This document shows, one piece after another, positions 9,734 to 21,036 of a stretch of 64,000 bases of DNA. The position numbers and the translations under genes were made by a program. The DNA is taken from positions 372,001 through 436,000 of the forward strand of contig CAJZBQ010000032.1 in the NCBI GenBank assembly GCA_914767885.1, given 5' to 3'. The notes below the pieces were generated by a model. That model was not told the DNA's origin, did no database searches, and was given only the letters and a program-made list of their open reading frames with translations. The stretch is from Blepharisma stoltei. Lineage: Eukaryota; Ciliophora; Heterotrichea; Heterotrichida; Blepharismidae. Every line of letters starts with the position of its first letter. Position 1 is the stretch's first letter.

Positions 9734-12700
9734 ATGTATACCATGCAGCCTATAATCCTTTGTATTCTATTCGCATCTGCTTATTGCATTGCAACCCAAG
9801 CAGAGCAAAACACAATGACTCCCTTATCAGATGATGAAGGAATTAATTTCCTAGAAAAAGGAAGTGGGGGCGGCAAAAAATGGTCATTCTTACAAATAGA
9901 AGACGCCGATGGGAAATCTGGAACATGGAGTTCAGGAGGATCACAATCTACAAGCACAGGCTCAACAGTTCCAGCGAGTTCTGGTTCAGGATCTGGAAAC
10001 GCTTCAGGCCAGCAAGGGAAAACTGACTCGCAATCTTCTGGTCAAAACAATCAAAAACAGTCAACGGCTACTGGGCAGCAAAGTGGAGGGCAAAGCTATG
10101 GAGGAAGCCAACAAACCGGACAACAGGAGGGAAACGATTATCAATACTCTTATGGAGGAAGTCAACAAACTGGGTCAAGTGGAGCATCTGGCCAGCAAAA
10201 TTATGGAAATCAGCAATCAACTCAAGGCGGATCATCTGGCCAGCAAAATTATGGAAATCAGCAACCGACTCAAGGCGGATCATCTGGCCAGCAAAATTAT
10301 GGAAATCAGCAACCAACTCAAGGAGGATCATCAGGACAAAGTAACACTGGCAATCAACAACCAACTCAAGGCTACTCTTCAGGCCAAACCAATACTGGAA
10401 ATCAACAGCCAAGTCAAGGCCAAAATAATAATGGCAGCCAACAACCAACTCAAAATGGATCATCAGGACAAAGTAATACTGGCAGTCAGCAGCCAACTCA
10501 AGGTGGATCATCAGGCCAAAGTACCGGCAATCAGCAATGAACTCAAGGCGGATCATCAGGACAAAGTAATACTGGCAATCAACAGCCAACTCAAGGCGGA
10601 TCATCAGGACAAAATTCCAGCGGGAACAGTCAGTCAACTCAAGGGGGGTCATCAGGAAATCAGCAACCATCTCAAGGAGAATCATCCGGGCAATATAACT
10701 CTCAATCCACATCAACTCAAGGCCAGCCATCTTCTGGTGAAAGCTCTTCTCAAGGATCAACATCTGGACAAACTTCATCCACTTCTAGCACTTCCTTCTT
10801 AGAAACAGAGCATTAACATTAGCATTGCTTAGAGGTTTTAACGTGCTTCTCTGACTCCGCATGGTGGTTTTAACAAAGCCACAAGGGCTCAATCCAGTAG
10901 ACACCAACTAGTGACGTCACCGGCATTTCCGATGTCGCCCTTTGTATTGGACCGATGGACCATCCTAAGCAAGTGACGGTCAACTGGCTGCCAGATCTCA
11001 CAGGCTGCGTTACCTTGCTGCCTTGCTCGAAACTTTAATCCTGCGCGTTGCGCCGCCTATGGGTCTCCCTCCTGGGAGTGTCAAGCAGCAAAACCCTATG
11101 TCCACCAAACATCCAAGGATTAGGTCAGGAGGCTGTGAACCCCTCCCCGCTGCTTACCTGATATAGCTGGATAAGGTGCTCCATGAAAACTGAACCCTAT
11201 AATAATAAATTGGTCAAAGGAGTGAAATTCTTCAGAGAAGAATTTTCTCGACGACATCATTTTATTATTATTATTACTCCCCCTCCGTGAGTGAGCAAAA
11301 CCATTAGAAAAATCGCTATTTTTTGCCCAAAAGCCCACCATTTGTGAGTGAACAAAAATTTTTTTAATAGAAAAACTTTTTATCGAAAAAATTTTTGATA
11401 TATAAGTGATAATTAGTATAATGAAATCTAGAGCTAATTCTGTTTAATTTTAAACAAGTTGCTTTTTAAAATATAAATTTTATAAATTAAATTAATATTT
11501 GCTTTCCAATTTTGCGAATTAGGATTTTTTTAAATTTCGAAAAAAATATTTTCTATAAAATTTATATATAAATTTTTTTTAAAAAAAAAATTAACCACCC
11601 CTGCGAGTTAACAAAATGTTTTTGTTCACTCACGGAAGGGGGGGGAGTTAGAAACAGAGCACAATCAATCAGGATATATAACATCTGGAGAACAGGGATA
11701 CTCTACAACAAATGGGAATAATGCCAATTATGGAGCCACTAATGGTGGAGAAAATTCTAATTATAGCGGCTCAGGATCTGGGAACACTGGAGGAGGAAAT
11801 AGCCAGCAAGCAGGAAGTTCTTGTGCTGGAGGATGCTGTCAAGGAGGAAACTGCGGTTCAGCTGGGAGCGGTGGAGGAAGTCAGCAGGGATCTAATGGTA
11901 ACTCTCAGCAAGGTGGAAACTACGGTTCAACTGGAAATACCGTAGGGGGTCAGTCTGGAAATGATAAATCTCAAGGGGAAAGCTGTGACTCTAAGCAATG
12001 TAGTAGTAGTTCAACTGGAGGAAATCAATCAGGGTGTGAAGGTAAAAATTGCCAAGGAGGAAAGGGAGTTTGGTTTTTGCAAAATCTCAGAGGCTCAGGA
12101 AGCTCAGATCAAGGAATAAATGGGTCAAATAATGGAAGTGGGCAACAAGGAAGTTCCGGATCTATAGGTGGACAGCAGGGTTCAAGTAGTCAAAACAGCG
12201 GAAATTATGGAACGGAAACGAATACAATGGGCGGTCAACAAGGGAATTACGGATCTGGCACAATGAGTGGACAACAGGGAAATTATGGAACGAGCAGTCA
12301 GGGCCAAGAAAATTATGGAACAGGAATGGATACTAATAGCGGTCAAATGAATGGTCAGCAAGGCAGTTCTGGATCAAGTGGCCAAAATTATGGATCAGGA
12401 ATGAATTCCATGGGTGGTAGTCAAGGGCAGATGGGAAGCTCCGGATCAAGTGGCCAAAATTATGGATCAGGAATGAATTCTATGGGTGGCAGTCAAGGAC
12501 AGATGGGAAGCTCCGGATCAAGTGGCCAAGGAACTTATGGAACAGGAATGAATACTATGGGTGGTAGTCAAGGACAGATGGGAAGCTCCGGATCAAGTAA
12601 CCAAGGAACAGGAATGAGTAATATGGGCAATAGCCAAGGACAGCAAAGTGGAACCATTTTTATTGAAGATTATCAAGGCTCCTCAGGAAATGTAGGCCTT

Positions 12701-13486
12701 AGTTCAAATACTGGAACAACGGGCAACACTAGTGGCAACGGAAGCCAATCATGTACTGGCTGCAATAATGGTAGCTCTTGTGGCAATTCAAATTGTCCTA
12801 GCGGAAACAGTGGCTCAACGAATAACTCTGGAGTCAACAATTCAGGAGCACAAGGATGTGGCTGTTCAAATGTTGGATGCGATGGGAAATGCAACAATTC
12901 AGAAGTGCAAGGATGCGATGGCTCAAATTGTGGAAGCAGTGGATCTACAAATGCAGGAGGATCAAATACTGGGACTCAAGGAGGTTGCTCAAATCCTGGA
13001 TGCGGAAGTGGGTCAAGCACTCAAGGATGCTGCACAAACCAAGGACAAGGTACATCTTCAACTGGCAGCTCTCAAGGGGGGATGGGCAATAATCAAGGAT
13101 ATTCTCAAGGCTCCGGCTCAGATACAACCTCTTCAGGAATGTATGGTAATCAAGGTTCGACTTCAGGAGGAATGTGGAGTAATAACGACCCCACCATGGA
13201 TTGGCCTGGCTCAGGCATTTCATTCTTAGAAAGCGATAATGACTTATCTGCTGAATTTAATGAACTTGATTTCATGGAAGTGGATAACGATGTCTTTGTT
13301 GAAATTTCTTCCGAACTGGATTGGGATGATTATGACATGGATGACTTTGACGAATGGAGGGCAAACAGAACTTCGCGTCGAAATGAAACTTCATCATCAT
13401 CTGATTCATCAGAGCCAACTAATACAACAGATACAATTGGTGCAACTGGTACAACTAGCACGACTAGTGGTTTCTTCTTCTTTTAA
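9734..13486 (+). CDS. Secreted Gly/Ser/Gln-rich repetitive protein, split by a composite insertion
   Basis: An N-terminal signal peptide (MYTMQPIILCILFASAYC) is followed by low-complexity sequence. A GNQQPTQGGSSGQ repeat dominates the first part. A Cys-containing Gly/Ser/Asn section and a GQMGSSGSSGQ repeat follow. The acidic C-terminus is rich in Asp and Glu. Short FLE/FLQ motifs recur between repeat blocks. UGA at 10538-10540 sits at the Pro position of a repeat unit and reads as Trp. A retroelement plus MITE at 10813-11647 interrupts the frame; removing it with one 14-bp repeat gives a continuous 967 codons. An extrusome, cyst-wall or matrix protein is plausible from composition only. Confidence 0.8.
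10799..11661 (+). mobile_element. Composite IES: SINE-like retroelement carrying a MITE A in its tail
   Basis: The host sequence TTAGAAACAGAGCA is repeated at 10799-10812 and 11648-11661, a 14-bp target duplication. Between them lies a GC-rich, non-coding element (10813 to about 11270) ending in a (ATT)n tail. A MITE A (body 11277-11647, TTA at 11274-11276 and 11648-11650) is inserted in that tail. The shared TTA lets a single excision of both elements restore the host gene exactly. Confidence 0.85.
11274..11650. mobile_element. MITE family A copy with TTA duplication, nested
   Basis: It starts CTCCCCCTCCGTGAGTGAGC and ends CACTCACGGAAGGGGGGGGAG, inverted copies, with TTA on both sides. At 371 bp it is one of the best-preserved copies and useful as a family reference. 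The interior is AT-rich with the conserved GATATATAAGTGATAATTAG segment. Confidence 0.9.
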
Positions 13487-13572
13487 CTGAAGAAGATTAA
13501 TTAACACTTTTATTAAAACCTCTCTCAATTAAAAAGAAACTTTTTTTTCATTCACTAAAATTGATACATTAA

Positions 13573-15078
13573 TTATACATTATTGTGTTTCTTTCTCAAA
13601 GAAAACTGTCTTGTTTCAGCATTAAAATTTCTATGTAAGAATTTTATATAATCATCATCTAAATCTAAATTCATTGCTCTTTCAATCAGTTCGCTCCATT
13701 CCAGCTTGCGCTTTCCTCCATCCAGCACAGCCATGAAGCTCTTTCATTCTTTTTGAGACTGGTGGCAGATCTTTAGCTGTCCCAGAATTTCTATGGGGTC
13801 ATCTCAATCTTAATTATACTTATAGAAAGCTCACTGTCTGACGAGGGCCTGCATTCGCTTCCTGGTAGTTGTGTCGCTATGCCGTGCGTCAAAAAAAGGT
13901 TGCCTGCCATTGAAATTCAAGATAATTACATTTTTTCGACTTTTAGCTAAGATAGAAACCTGAAGCCTGCGACATAACTCCCGGCTTTACGCTGGAAATA
14001 GTTTCCGATTGGTCAGAAAACTGACCTCTGTGATATTGAAGCCAAAAAGAGGCTCAGGATATACAACTTTTGGCTCCATTCCCTCAGAGGCAAGGGCCTT
14101 GATTTGGAATAAAGCATATGGCCAGCTAGGCCAGCATTGCACTTCGCAAAATCAAGTAAATCCTGGCCAGATCCGCATTGACGAATTGCATCCTCGCAGT
14201 TTTGTACCCCACTAGACGCGGAATCAGCTTCAAGAGGGTTGGTTGACTCCTTGCCATTTTAATGTATGTTCTAAGAGATCATCAGCTGCTAAGAGCTGCT
14301 CTTCAAGGCATCCTAATAGTACAATCACAATTCTATAGAAAAAACTTCACCCTTTCATAAAGAACTGCTCCAAGATGTTCACCATTTCTCTCACAGGCAC
14401 TACACTTCCGAATAGTGTAAAACACCACTCAGCTGCGTACATTTCGCTTATTATCCTGTGCTCAGCAAAGTGCGTATGCAGCCTTGGCAATAAATCCAAA
14501 CAAATCAGCTGAATTATCTGGCAATGCTTTGAAAGCCCAGGAAGTGCCGGCAAATAAATATCGCGCAGTTCGTATTCTTCCATGAGCCCGATAAATAACC
14601 AGAAAGCATCAACCTCACTGGAGTGCCACAATAAGGCGGCCACGATAAAGTTCATTCCTTGCACATAGCCGAGCACGTGGTCGTATTTGCTGAATGCCAA
14701 TAGCACCCTTCTCAAGGCTTCTTTGCCTTTCGATTTATTCGAGAAATAATTTTCATCAGGAAAAGTTCGATTTAAGTCGAGCTCAATTTGCTTTACACTT
14801 GCGAGGTACTGCGGGGTTTCGAAGTTACTTTCCAATAAGTCTTGATAGATTTCATCAGCGTTTCTAGGCGGGCCGCACTTAGAAAGCCACATTGCTGCTC
14901 GGGGGCATGAAAGTAATGAATGCCGCGGGATAAACTGTAAATATTTGCGGGTAATGAAGCTTCTAGACTCAGAGTAGCAAGAGCATTGAATTTCGTGGTT
15001 GTTTGTGTAAATTCTCATACTTTTGGAGGCATGTCTGTGATTAGGTGTATTGCTTTTGAAAATATTTAAGTTTTCCAT
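13573..15078 (-). CDS. TBC-domain Rab GTPase-activating protein, split by a retroelement
   Basis: It starts at ATG 15078 (MENLNIFKSN). The TBC domain shows RTFPDE with the arginine finger region, YVQGMNFIVAALL with the YxQ motif supplying the glutamine finger, and AEWCFTLFG. UGA codons are read as Trp, for example in MKGW-SFFYRIVIVLL. The frame is broken by a GC-rich insert at 13776-14261. Removing it at TA joins EHTLK to ICHQSQKEWKSF and the frame ends at TAA 13573, 339 codons in all. It should stimulate GTP hydrolysis on a Rab in membrane traffic. The exact IES edges are chosen by frame. Confidence 0.85.
13774..14261 (-). mobile_element. Retroelement-like IES in the TBC gene (family shared with 54.1 kb)
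   Basis: A GC-rich, non-coding stretch with TA at 13774-13775 and 14260-14261. Read on the minus strand it begins near TTAAAATGGCAAGGAGTC. Long blocks match the insert at 54128-54623, for example GCTGGAAATAGT, CCCTCTGAGGCAA and CCTTGATTTGGA. Excision at these TAs keeps the TBC frame open. I could not find a convincing long target duplication. Confidence 0.7.
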
Positions 15079-15217
15079 ATTATCTATTAGCCGAATTCTC
15101 AACTATGTGTGATTTGCTTCAGACTTGACCCTGACAGCTTGTCTTTTTAAAATTAAACAACCTTATTCATTCTATAAAAACCAGTGGAATCTGCAGCATG
15201 GACTGGAATTATAAATT

Positions 15218-15671
15218 GTAAGATAATTAAGGATAAATAAAATGGCATTCGGTTCGAGAAAAATTAGCTTTGCTAATTTTCTCTCCCTCATGGAATTTTA
15301 TTTATAGGGTTAGGTTTTCACTCGAGAACTTCTGGACAGCAATAGCGGTTTAACTCTGGGGATAACCAGAGGAACCACTCCTCAGTCCTCTCAAGATTTC
15401 GGGCTTTTACCTCTCAGCACATCCCCACGGGAGTATGACCCTTAGGCGGAACACGCGCAGGAGCTGAGTCGAGCGACAAGGGCGACAGCATCGCGCCGGG
15501 TGAGACGTGCAGCAAGGCTGGTGAAGCAGGAGTTGATAGAAGGCTTGGCCAGGGCTCACCTGTTCCAAGATGGCTCGCCTACGCCACTAGTTTTGCCATA
15601 GGTCCTTTTTGGGCTGCGGCACTAGACACCTTAAACACCAGATAATTAAGTAAGTAAGTAAGATAATTAAG
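15218..15671 (+). mobile_element. SINE-like retroelement with 14-bp target duplication, intergenic
   Basis: GTAAGATAATTAAG occurs at 15218-15231 and 15658-15671. The insert (15232-15657) is GC-rich, has an AAAATGGC-type head at 15239, and ends in a (TAAG)n tail. The same tail type ends the insert at 28016-28178. No open frame is supported. This is typical of an element copied by target-primed reverse transcription. Confidence 0.8.
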
Positions 15672-15687
15672 AATACAGTTACCCAAA

Positions 15688-15948
15688 ATGGCTATGAAAT
15701 CAAGCAAGGTACAGGATTATCATTTTGGGACATATCCTCGGTCTATGATTCGTACTTCTGACTCCAACAGTAACAACAAGCCAAGACATGACCGATATGG
15801 GAATCTTTTCAAGTCCAAAGTGCACAAAGTGAGTTTCAAGGACAATATCCTTGCAGAGCCTTTGTTCGTCTTGTTCGAAGTCGAACCAATTGTATATCCT
15901 GATATAGAACCCAAACAAAAAAAGTGCTGTGCGTGTCAGATATTTTAG
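15688..15948 (+). CDS. Small protein with C-terminal CaaX prenylation motif
   Basis: An 86-residue frame, ATG at 15688, ending CCACQIF then TAG. CQIF is a CaaX box with extra cysteines in front, as in prenylated and palmitoylated membrane proteins. The body is polar with no recognised domain. The Ras-family gene 2 kb away ends in a similar Cys-rich box (CCLCRVF). It begins 17 bp after the retroelement's second target duplication. Prenylation is inferred from the motif. Confidence 0.65.
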   Translation: MAMKSSKVQDYHFGTYPRSMIRTSDSNSNNKPRHDRYGNLFKSKVHKVSFKDNILAEPLFVLFEVEPIVYPDIEPKQKKCCACQIF

Positions 15949-15997
15949 CTGTTAATCGAGTAATTTAAGCTGTTTTTGCAATAATAAACATTTTACC

Positions 15998-17758
15998 ATG
16001 GAGTTTATTCAGTTTCTGACACAACTCCCAGCCTGAAGATACGCCAAAAACACATGGAAAGTCAAAGTCACAGCGCCTGAAGAATATAGTGCAATACTTG
16101 TGGAGTATGAAATAATGAATAACAGGCATTTGATTGACATTGTTCAAAAAATTCAAAGACTCCCATCACTGACTGAATCTGAAGACGCGCTGGGCCAAGT
16201 CACGATGAGTTTCCATTGAAGTGGGAAATTTTATATGGTGTATGAAGATTTCGAAGAAGCAGAAAATATCATTGGTATTGAATGGATTTGTGAAAGCTTC
16301 AGGAAAGGAATTGAGGGACTGGCTAAACTAGAAAAAGATGGCACTTGGCATGGTGATATTTGTATGGAAAATTTCAAAAGAGGCGAAAAATGTGGAAAGC
16401 TTTTTGGATATGCATTGCCAAAACCTAGAAGTTTTGAAGGCTCTGGGAACGTGAATCCATATAAACAAGATATGAAAAATTTATGCCAGGTTTTATTAGA
16501 TACTACAGGATGTCAAGAGAGCTTTGAAAAGTTAGCAGAAGCATATGGAGACTTGGAAGAATTGAAAATGATCAAAAGAATTGTGGAAAGTGAGCTTGAA
16601 ACAATTCCTACTGCTCTAGATATTCTAGATTTAAAGAATTCATTAGCTAGAAGAGATAGATATAAAGATGGCACAGAAGATAGAAATATAAATGAAGGCC
16701 AAATGCTTTTTTTTACTAAAAATGATTATCTTCAATCATTTTCTATCAGCCTGGAGCCAAAAATTTCAAAAATTATTAAGAATCCTTTAGGAAAAGGAAG
16801 CAGCATTGGCAAATTTAAGGGAGATTTGATAATAACTGGAGGATGTGGCACAGAAAATAATACTTTTAAATATAATGCTGAAAGTATGCTATTTGAAATT
16901 TTGCCTGCAATGCTATGCTGCATTGAAAATTTTGCATCTTCAGCTTTGAATTACGACTTTCGCTTGTGTGCTGAAGTCTAAATATTTTAGGCATCAAGTT
17001 TCCGTAAGCAACAGAAAATCCATAGGAAAAATCTCTATATTTTGGTGAGTGAACAAAATTTTTCAAATATAAAATTCTATATAAAAAAAAATTGATATAT
17101 AAGTGATAAATAGTATGATGAAATCTCAAACTAAATCTATTTATTTTTAAACATTTAATTGGATTTTTTAAAAAAAAAATAACCCCTCATGAGCAACCAA
17201 ATATTTTTGTTCGCACACGGAGGGAGGAACAAGCATTATAAATGATTATTAGGTATATCAAATCATCAATTTCACACATCAATTGAATTTTCAAACAGCC
17301 TCTGAGTAATTGGAGGGATTTCATCAAAGTCTTGTGAAAGTTGAGATGGAAATCATTGAAATGTGCAGCCAGAGCTCAGGTATGCAAGAGAAAGTCCAAG
17401 TGCTTATATAAGCGACACTTTATATGTTTTTAGTGGTGGAGTAGAGCGATTGGAAGGTAATTCATGGACACTCCTAAGCATTGAACTAAACCTTATTGGA
17501 TGCTTTGGATTAGTAAAGGACTCTCAAATCATAATTTTTGGTGGGAGAGAGTTAGCAACTTATAATGATGAAATACTAATATATTCACTTGATAGTCCAT
17601 CTATTCAAGAGAGACGTGAAGGGTTCACTGGCCTATTCGGTAGCAACCCATTCTATGAGTCTGGGAATGCTGTTTGTGTCCCTTCCAATTCAGGAAAGAT
17701 TGTCCAATTCAACACAATATCTAATTCACACCTGTGATGAGCAACAAATTTTAATTAA
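15998..17758 (+). CDS. Pseudokinase-kelch fusion, split by a MITE-derived IES
   Basis: The start at ATG 15998 is found only when UGA is read as Trp (AW-RYAKN, FHW-SGK). The N-terminal part is kinase-like: YSAILVEYEIM resembles a hinge and WHGDICMENFK resembles a catalytic loop with HGD in place of HRD. I see no convincing glycine loop or DFG, so activity is doubtful. The C-terminal part has kelch repeats (LIITGGCG, LWVIGGI, LYVFSGGV, IIIFGGRE). A decayed MITE interrupts it; excision at TA 16979/17237 joins the kelch repeats in frame, 500 codons. The C-terminus runs through two UGA into a repeat remnant, so its last residues are uncertain. Confidence 0.7.
16979..17238. mobile_element. Decayed MITE A as IES in the pseudokinase-kelch gene
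   Basis: Contains GGTGAGTGAACAAAA, the conserved GATATATAAGTGATAA core and a right end GTTCGCACACGGAGGGAGG. The outer ends are eroded. Frame analysis puts the excision between TA at 16979-16980 and TA at 17237-17238, slightly outside the recognisable element. Confidence 0.65.
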
Positions 17759-17954
17759 AATTTTTTAAATCTAAATCAATTCGAAAAATAATAAATTAAT
17801 TTATTAAGTTTATGCTTTAGAATGCAAGGAGCTTAAAATATATTAGAATTAGCTTGGGCTTTTATTATAATCATTATAACGCATATACCAAATTTTTTTC
17901 GTAAAGCAAATTTATATTAAAGAATTCTTGCTTTCCAACTGAGGGGGAGTAAGC
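17739..17954. mobile_element. Probable decayed MITE A remnant between convergent genes
   Basis: Begins GATGAGCAACAAATTTT and ends CAACTGAGGGGGAG followed by TAA at 17952-17954. Only the right terminus is well kept. It overlaps the last codons of the kelch gene as read and lies 28 bp from the Ras-family stop. Confidence 0.4.
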
Positions 17955-17981
17955 AACTAATTCTTCTTTAAATAATTCATA

Positions 17982-18560
17982 TTAAAAAACTCTACAAAGA
18001 CAGCAGTTCTGAAGTCCTTCTCTTCCTTTTCGGTTGTTGATTTCTTCCTTCACTTTCCTTGCGCATTCAATGAATGCAGTTTCTAAGTTTTCCCTTGTCT
18101 TCGCAGACACTTCGAGCGATTGGCAATTTCACTCTTCCGCCAATTTTTTCGCAGTCTCTGCTGTCACTTCTCTTTTATTTTCTACATCACTTTTGTTTCC
18201 CACTAATACCAAAGGTATATGTGATGTGTCTTTAACATGGAGGATCCGATCCCGCATCTGCTTAGCGTCTTGCAGGGTTTGCCTATTAGTAATGTCATAA
18301 ACAATTATAAAGCCAATTGCCTGTTGAATTAGTGAATTTAAGTTTCCTACACTTGCATCTTGACCTGCTGTGTCAATCAGATAAAACATGATAGCATCAC
18401 CATCAACTGCCATTTGCTTTCGGTAATAGTCTTCTACAGTAGGCTCATAGTTTTCAGGGAAGCGATTTCTAGAGAATTGCAAACAGAGCGAGCTCTTACC
18501 AACGCCAGCTGCTCCTAATACTGCGACTTTAAATTCTAATGTCTTAGAACGCTCTACCAT
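17982..18560 (-). CDS. Ras-family small GTPase with CaaX box
   Basis: 192 residues. G1 is GAAGVGKSSL, the effector region has PTVEDYY, G3 is DTAGQ, G4 is NKSD and G5 is SAKT. UGA at about residue 144 reads as Trp and joins the two halves. The C-terminus is CCLCRVF, a CaaX box with adjacent cysteines. The PT(V)EDYY switch I and the CaaX place it with Ras/Rap/Rheb-type rather than Rab proteins. It is a membrane-attached signalling switch; the partner is unknown. Confidence 0.92.
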
Positions 18561-19191
18561 TTTAGAAAGAGATTAAAAGATGCGTGAATTTAGTTAAGGG
18601 ATGAAGTTTTATGTCAAGCTGGCTATTTTATTCGAATTAGTTAGATTAGTAGCCAATTTATTTAGCTAGATACTCAAAATCTGAATTAATCCAAAACCAC
18701 GGAGGCGGGAGAGAAGATTATTTTCAGCTTAAATTTTTCAATAGTAGTGATTTTTACAGCAATCAAATGATCTTTAAATCAGCTGAAAGCATGATACATA
18801 AAGTGACTTGAATATTCCTTCACAACCTTCAGTTCACAATATCAATGATAAATTAATTTTACATTGAATATAAAGAGTTATAGCTTCAAATAGATTATTG
18901 TGTTCAATTTGCTATAATAAAACAAAATTCAAAGGGTATATAGGAAATTCTATAAAGCTATTCGAAAGTTTCGATAGTTAATTGTCTTACTCTCTTCTCA
19001 AGCTAGCAAAAAAAATTTTGCTTTTAAACGATGGGCTAACTTTTTTCAACAAAAAAATTATATATAAATTTTATAGACTTGAATTTATAAATACTTTAAT
19101 TGCAAGCCATAGATAAAGCTAATTGCTGTGATTTAAACTTTTCAAATAAAAATCTAAAGCCAACTATTTTTGCCACTCATATTCACTCTTC
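18561..19191. other. Spacer with a possible decayed MITE half
   Basis: AT-rich, non-coding. At about 18993 a CTCTCTTCTCAAGCTAGC end followed by AAAATTTTGCTTTTAAACGATGGGC resembles the hairpin end of family A, but no matching other end is clear. Nothing else is recognised. Confidence 0.4.
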
Positions 19192-19478
19192 TAACTCCCC
19201 TTGCAATCCGTGAGCGAAAAACCATTATAAAAATCCCAAAATTTTTTATGAAACAAAAAATTGATATATAAATGATAATTAATTAGTATAACAAAATCTC
19301 TAGCTAGTTCTATTTAACTTTAAACAGTTTGAATTTTAATTAAATTAATTTTTGCTTCTCAATTTTATAAATTTGAATTTTAAATGTTTTAAAAAAAATT
19401 TTCTATAAAATTTATATATAAATTTGTTAAAAAAAATAACCGAACAAAATTTTTTGTTTGCTCACGGAGGATGTGTAA
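19192..19478. mobile_element. MITE family A copy just upstream of the haemoglobin gene
   Basis: TAA at 19192-19194 and 19476-19478. The left end is CTCCCCTTGCAATCCGTGAGC and the right end TTTGCTCACGGAGGATGTG. The right edge is 33 bp before the haemoglobin ATG, so the copy occupies the promoter or 5' leader position in the germline. Confidence 0.8.
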
Positions 19479-19511
19479 GAATCTTAGGTAATCTAATAGT
19501 TGGATATAAAA

Positions 19512-19868
19512 ATGTCTTCGCTGTTCGAAAAATACGGAGGTGATCCTTTCTGGCGCAGAGTTCTCGACGATTTTTATAATGTAAACATTACTGACCCTGC
19601 ACTGCAAGCATATTTCGTTGGAAGGGATGTAGAGAGAGTGAAAGCTATGAATGCAGGTCTACTCAAGGCCGCACTTGGTACCGCAGAAAACCACTTTTTT
19701 ACTTCAATTAAAAGAGTTCATGTCGGATTGGCGATTAGCTCTCCTGCATATGATAGATTTGTTTCCAATTTGTTTCAAATCTTAAGGGATAGAGGTGTTA
19801 CTCAGGAAGATTTGGAAGATATAAACGATGTTGTCTCATCCTTTAGATCAGATATCGTTACGATATAA
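19512..19868 (+). CDS. Truncated (2/2) haemoglobin
   Basis: 118 residues from ATG 19512, the usual length for group I 2/2 globins of ciliates and bacteria. It opens with SLFEKYGG, the typical start. DFYNVNITDP and LKAALGTAENH follow the family pattern, and RVHVGLAIS carries the likely proximal (F8) histidine. It should bind haem and oxygen or NO in the cytosol. It has a single uninterrupted frame; the MITE lies just upstream. Confidence 0.9.
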   Translation: MSSLFEKYGGDPFWRRVLDDFYNVNITDPALQAYFVGRDVERVKAMNAGLLKAALGTAENHFFTSIKRVHVGLAISSPAYDRFVSNLFQILRDRGVTQEDLEDINDVVSSFRSDIVTI

Positions 19869-19904
19869 TCAAGGTTAACTAATAAAATTAGGTTTGATTA
19901 AAAG

Positions 19905-20240
19905 TTAGATTGGGTCTTTGGGGTTTATTTCAGCCCCTCTAAGCATTGGCTTACACTTACGCCCTTTTCTTTCTACTTCATCAAAAAATGGTATGTCGCC
20001 ATCTCTAGGGATTGGAAATAGGGCTCAACCCCGTTTCCTTCTTCTGATTCTCACCATCTAGAAGTATGGAGTCGTCATATAGACTCTGGTTTCGTTGTCT
20101 ATGGTGCGGGGTAAAAAAACTATGGTATCCAGACCAGGGATAAAACCCACTGGTACAAGCTCCAAGCCAAAGCCGACTTAAACCCAAAATCTCAAGAGTA
20201 TATGGGGAAGGACTAGCCTGATAAGTCGCCATTTTATTTG
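19905..20240 (-). mobile_element. Retroelement-like insert, minus orientation
   Basis: A GC-richer non-coding stretch in AT-rich surroundings. Read on the minus strand it begins AAATAAAATGGCGAC, the same head type as other inserts here. No clear target duplication: GTTAACTAATAA on one side and GTTGACTAATTA on the other are only similar. The boundaries are approximate. Confidence 0.5.
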
Positions 20241-20415
20241 TGTTGACTAATTAGAAGATTAAGAAATAATCGCTCATTCACTGCATAACTTAGCTAGCAA
20301 TAATATCCACATATGCATTACTTCAACCTCTTTTGAATTCAATGCTTCGGTACTCTCAAATTAAACAGGTAATGGTTATTTTTTAAAGGATAAGAACGGG
20401 CTTTAACTTTGAGAT

Positions 20416-20797
20416 TAACTCCCCCCCTCCGTGAGCGAACAAAAAAAACCTTGTTTGTTCACGGAAGGGGATTAATTTTTTTTTTAAATAAATTTATTAT
20501 ATATAAATTTTATAGAAAGTTTTTTTTCTTTCGAATTTTAAAAATATCCTAATTCGCAAAAATTGGAAAGCAAATATTAATTTAATTTATAAAATTTATT
20601 TTTTAAAGCGCGATTTGTTTAAAATTAAACAGAATTAGCTCGAGATTTCATTATATAATTATCATTTATATATATCAATTTTTTTCCCATAAATAATTTT
20701 CTATTAAAATATCTTTGTTCGCTCACGGAGGGTGGTTTTTGGGCAAAAAATAGGGATTTTTCTAATGATTTTGTTTCGCTCACGGAGGGGTGATTAA
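20416..20797. mobile_element. MITE family A copy, reverse orientation, TAA duplication
   Basis: TAA at 20416-20418 and 20795-20797. The hairpin end (CTCCCCCCCTCCGTGAGCG with GTTCACGGAAGGGG) is on the left; the double-terminus end (CTCACGGAGGGTGG and CGCTCACGGAGGGG) is on the right. It is therefore inverted relative to the copies at 6320 and 11274, yet still flanked by TAA. Confidence 0.85.
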
Positions 20798-20911
20798 GCA
20801 AGCAAAGAGGTATAAATTGGTCTATCATGCTTCATAGCCACATAAACGCTTAGCATTTGATAGAAGTTATAAAGAGTGCAGGATGTGCAAGCACAGGAAG
20901 TACATAACAAT

Positions 20912-21036
<125 letters not shown>

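Noticed and set aside
9909-10802. Long alternative frames over the Gln/Gly-rich gene on both strands
   Set aside because: Repetitive DNA keeps several frames open; only the frame with the signal peptide shows sensible composition and continues across the insertion.
20005-20232. 75-residue minus-strand frame in the retroelement at 20 kb
   Set aside because: No homology recognised; the related GC-rich inserts do not conserve this frame, so it is probably chance.
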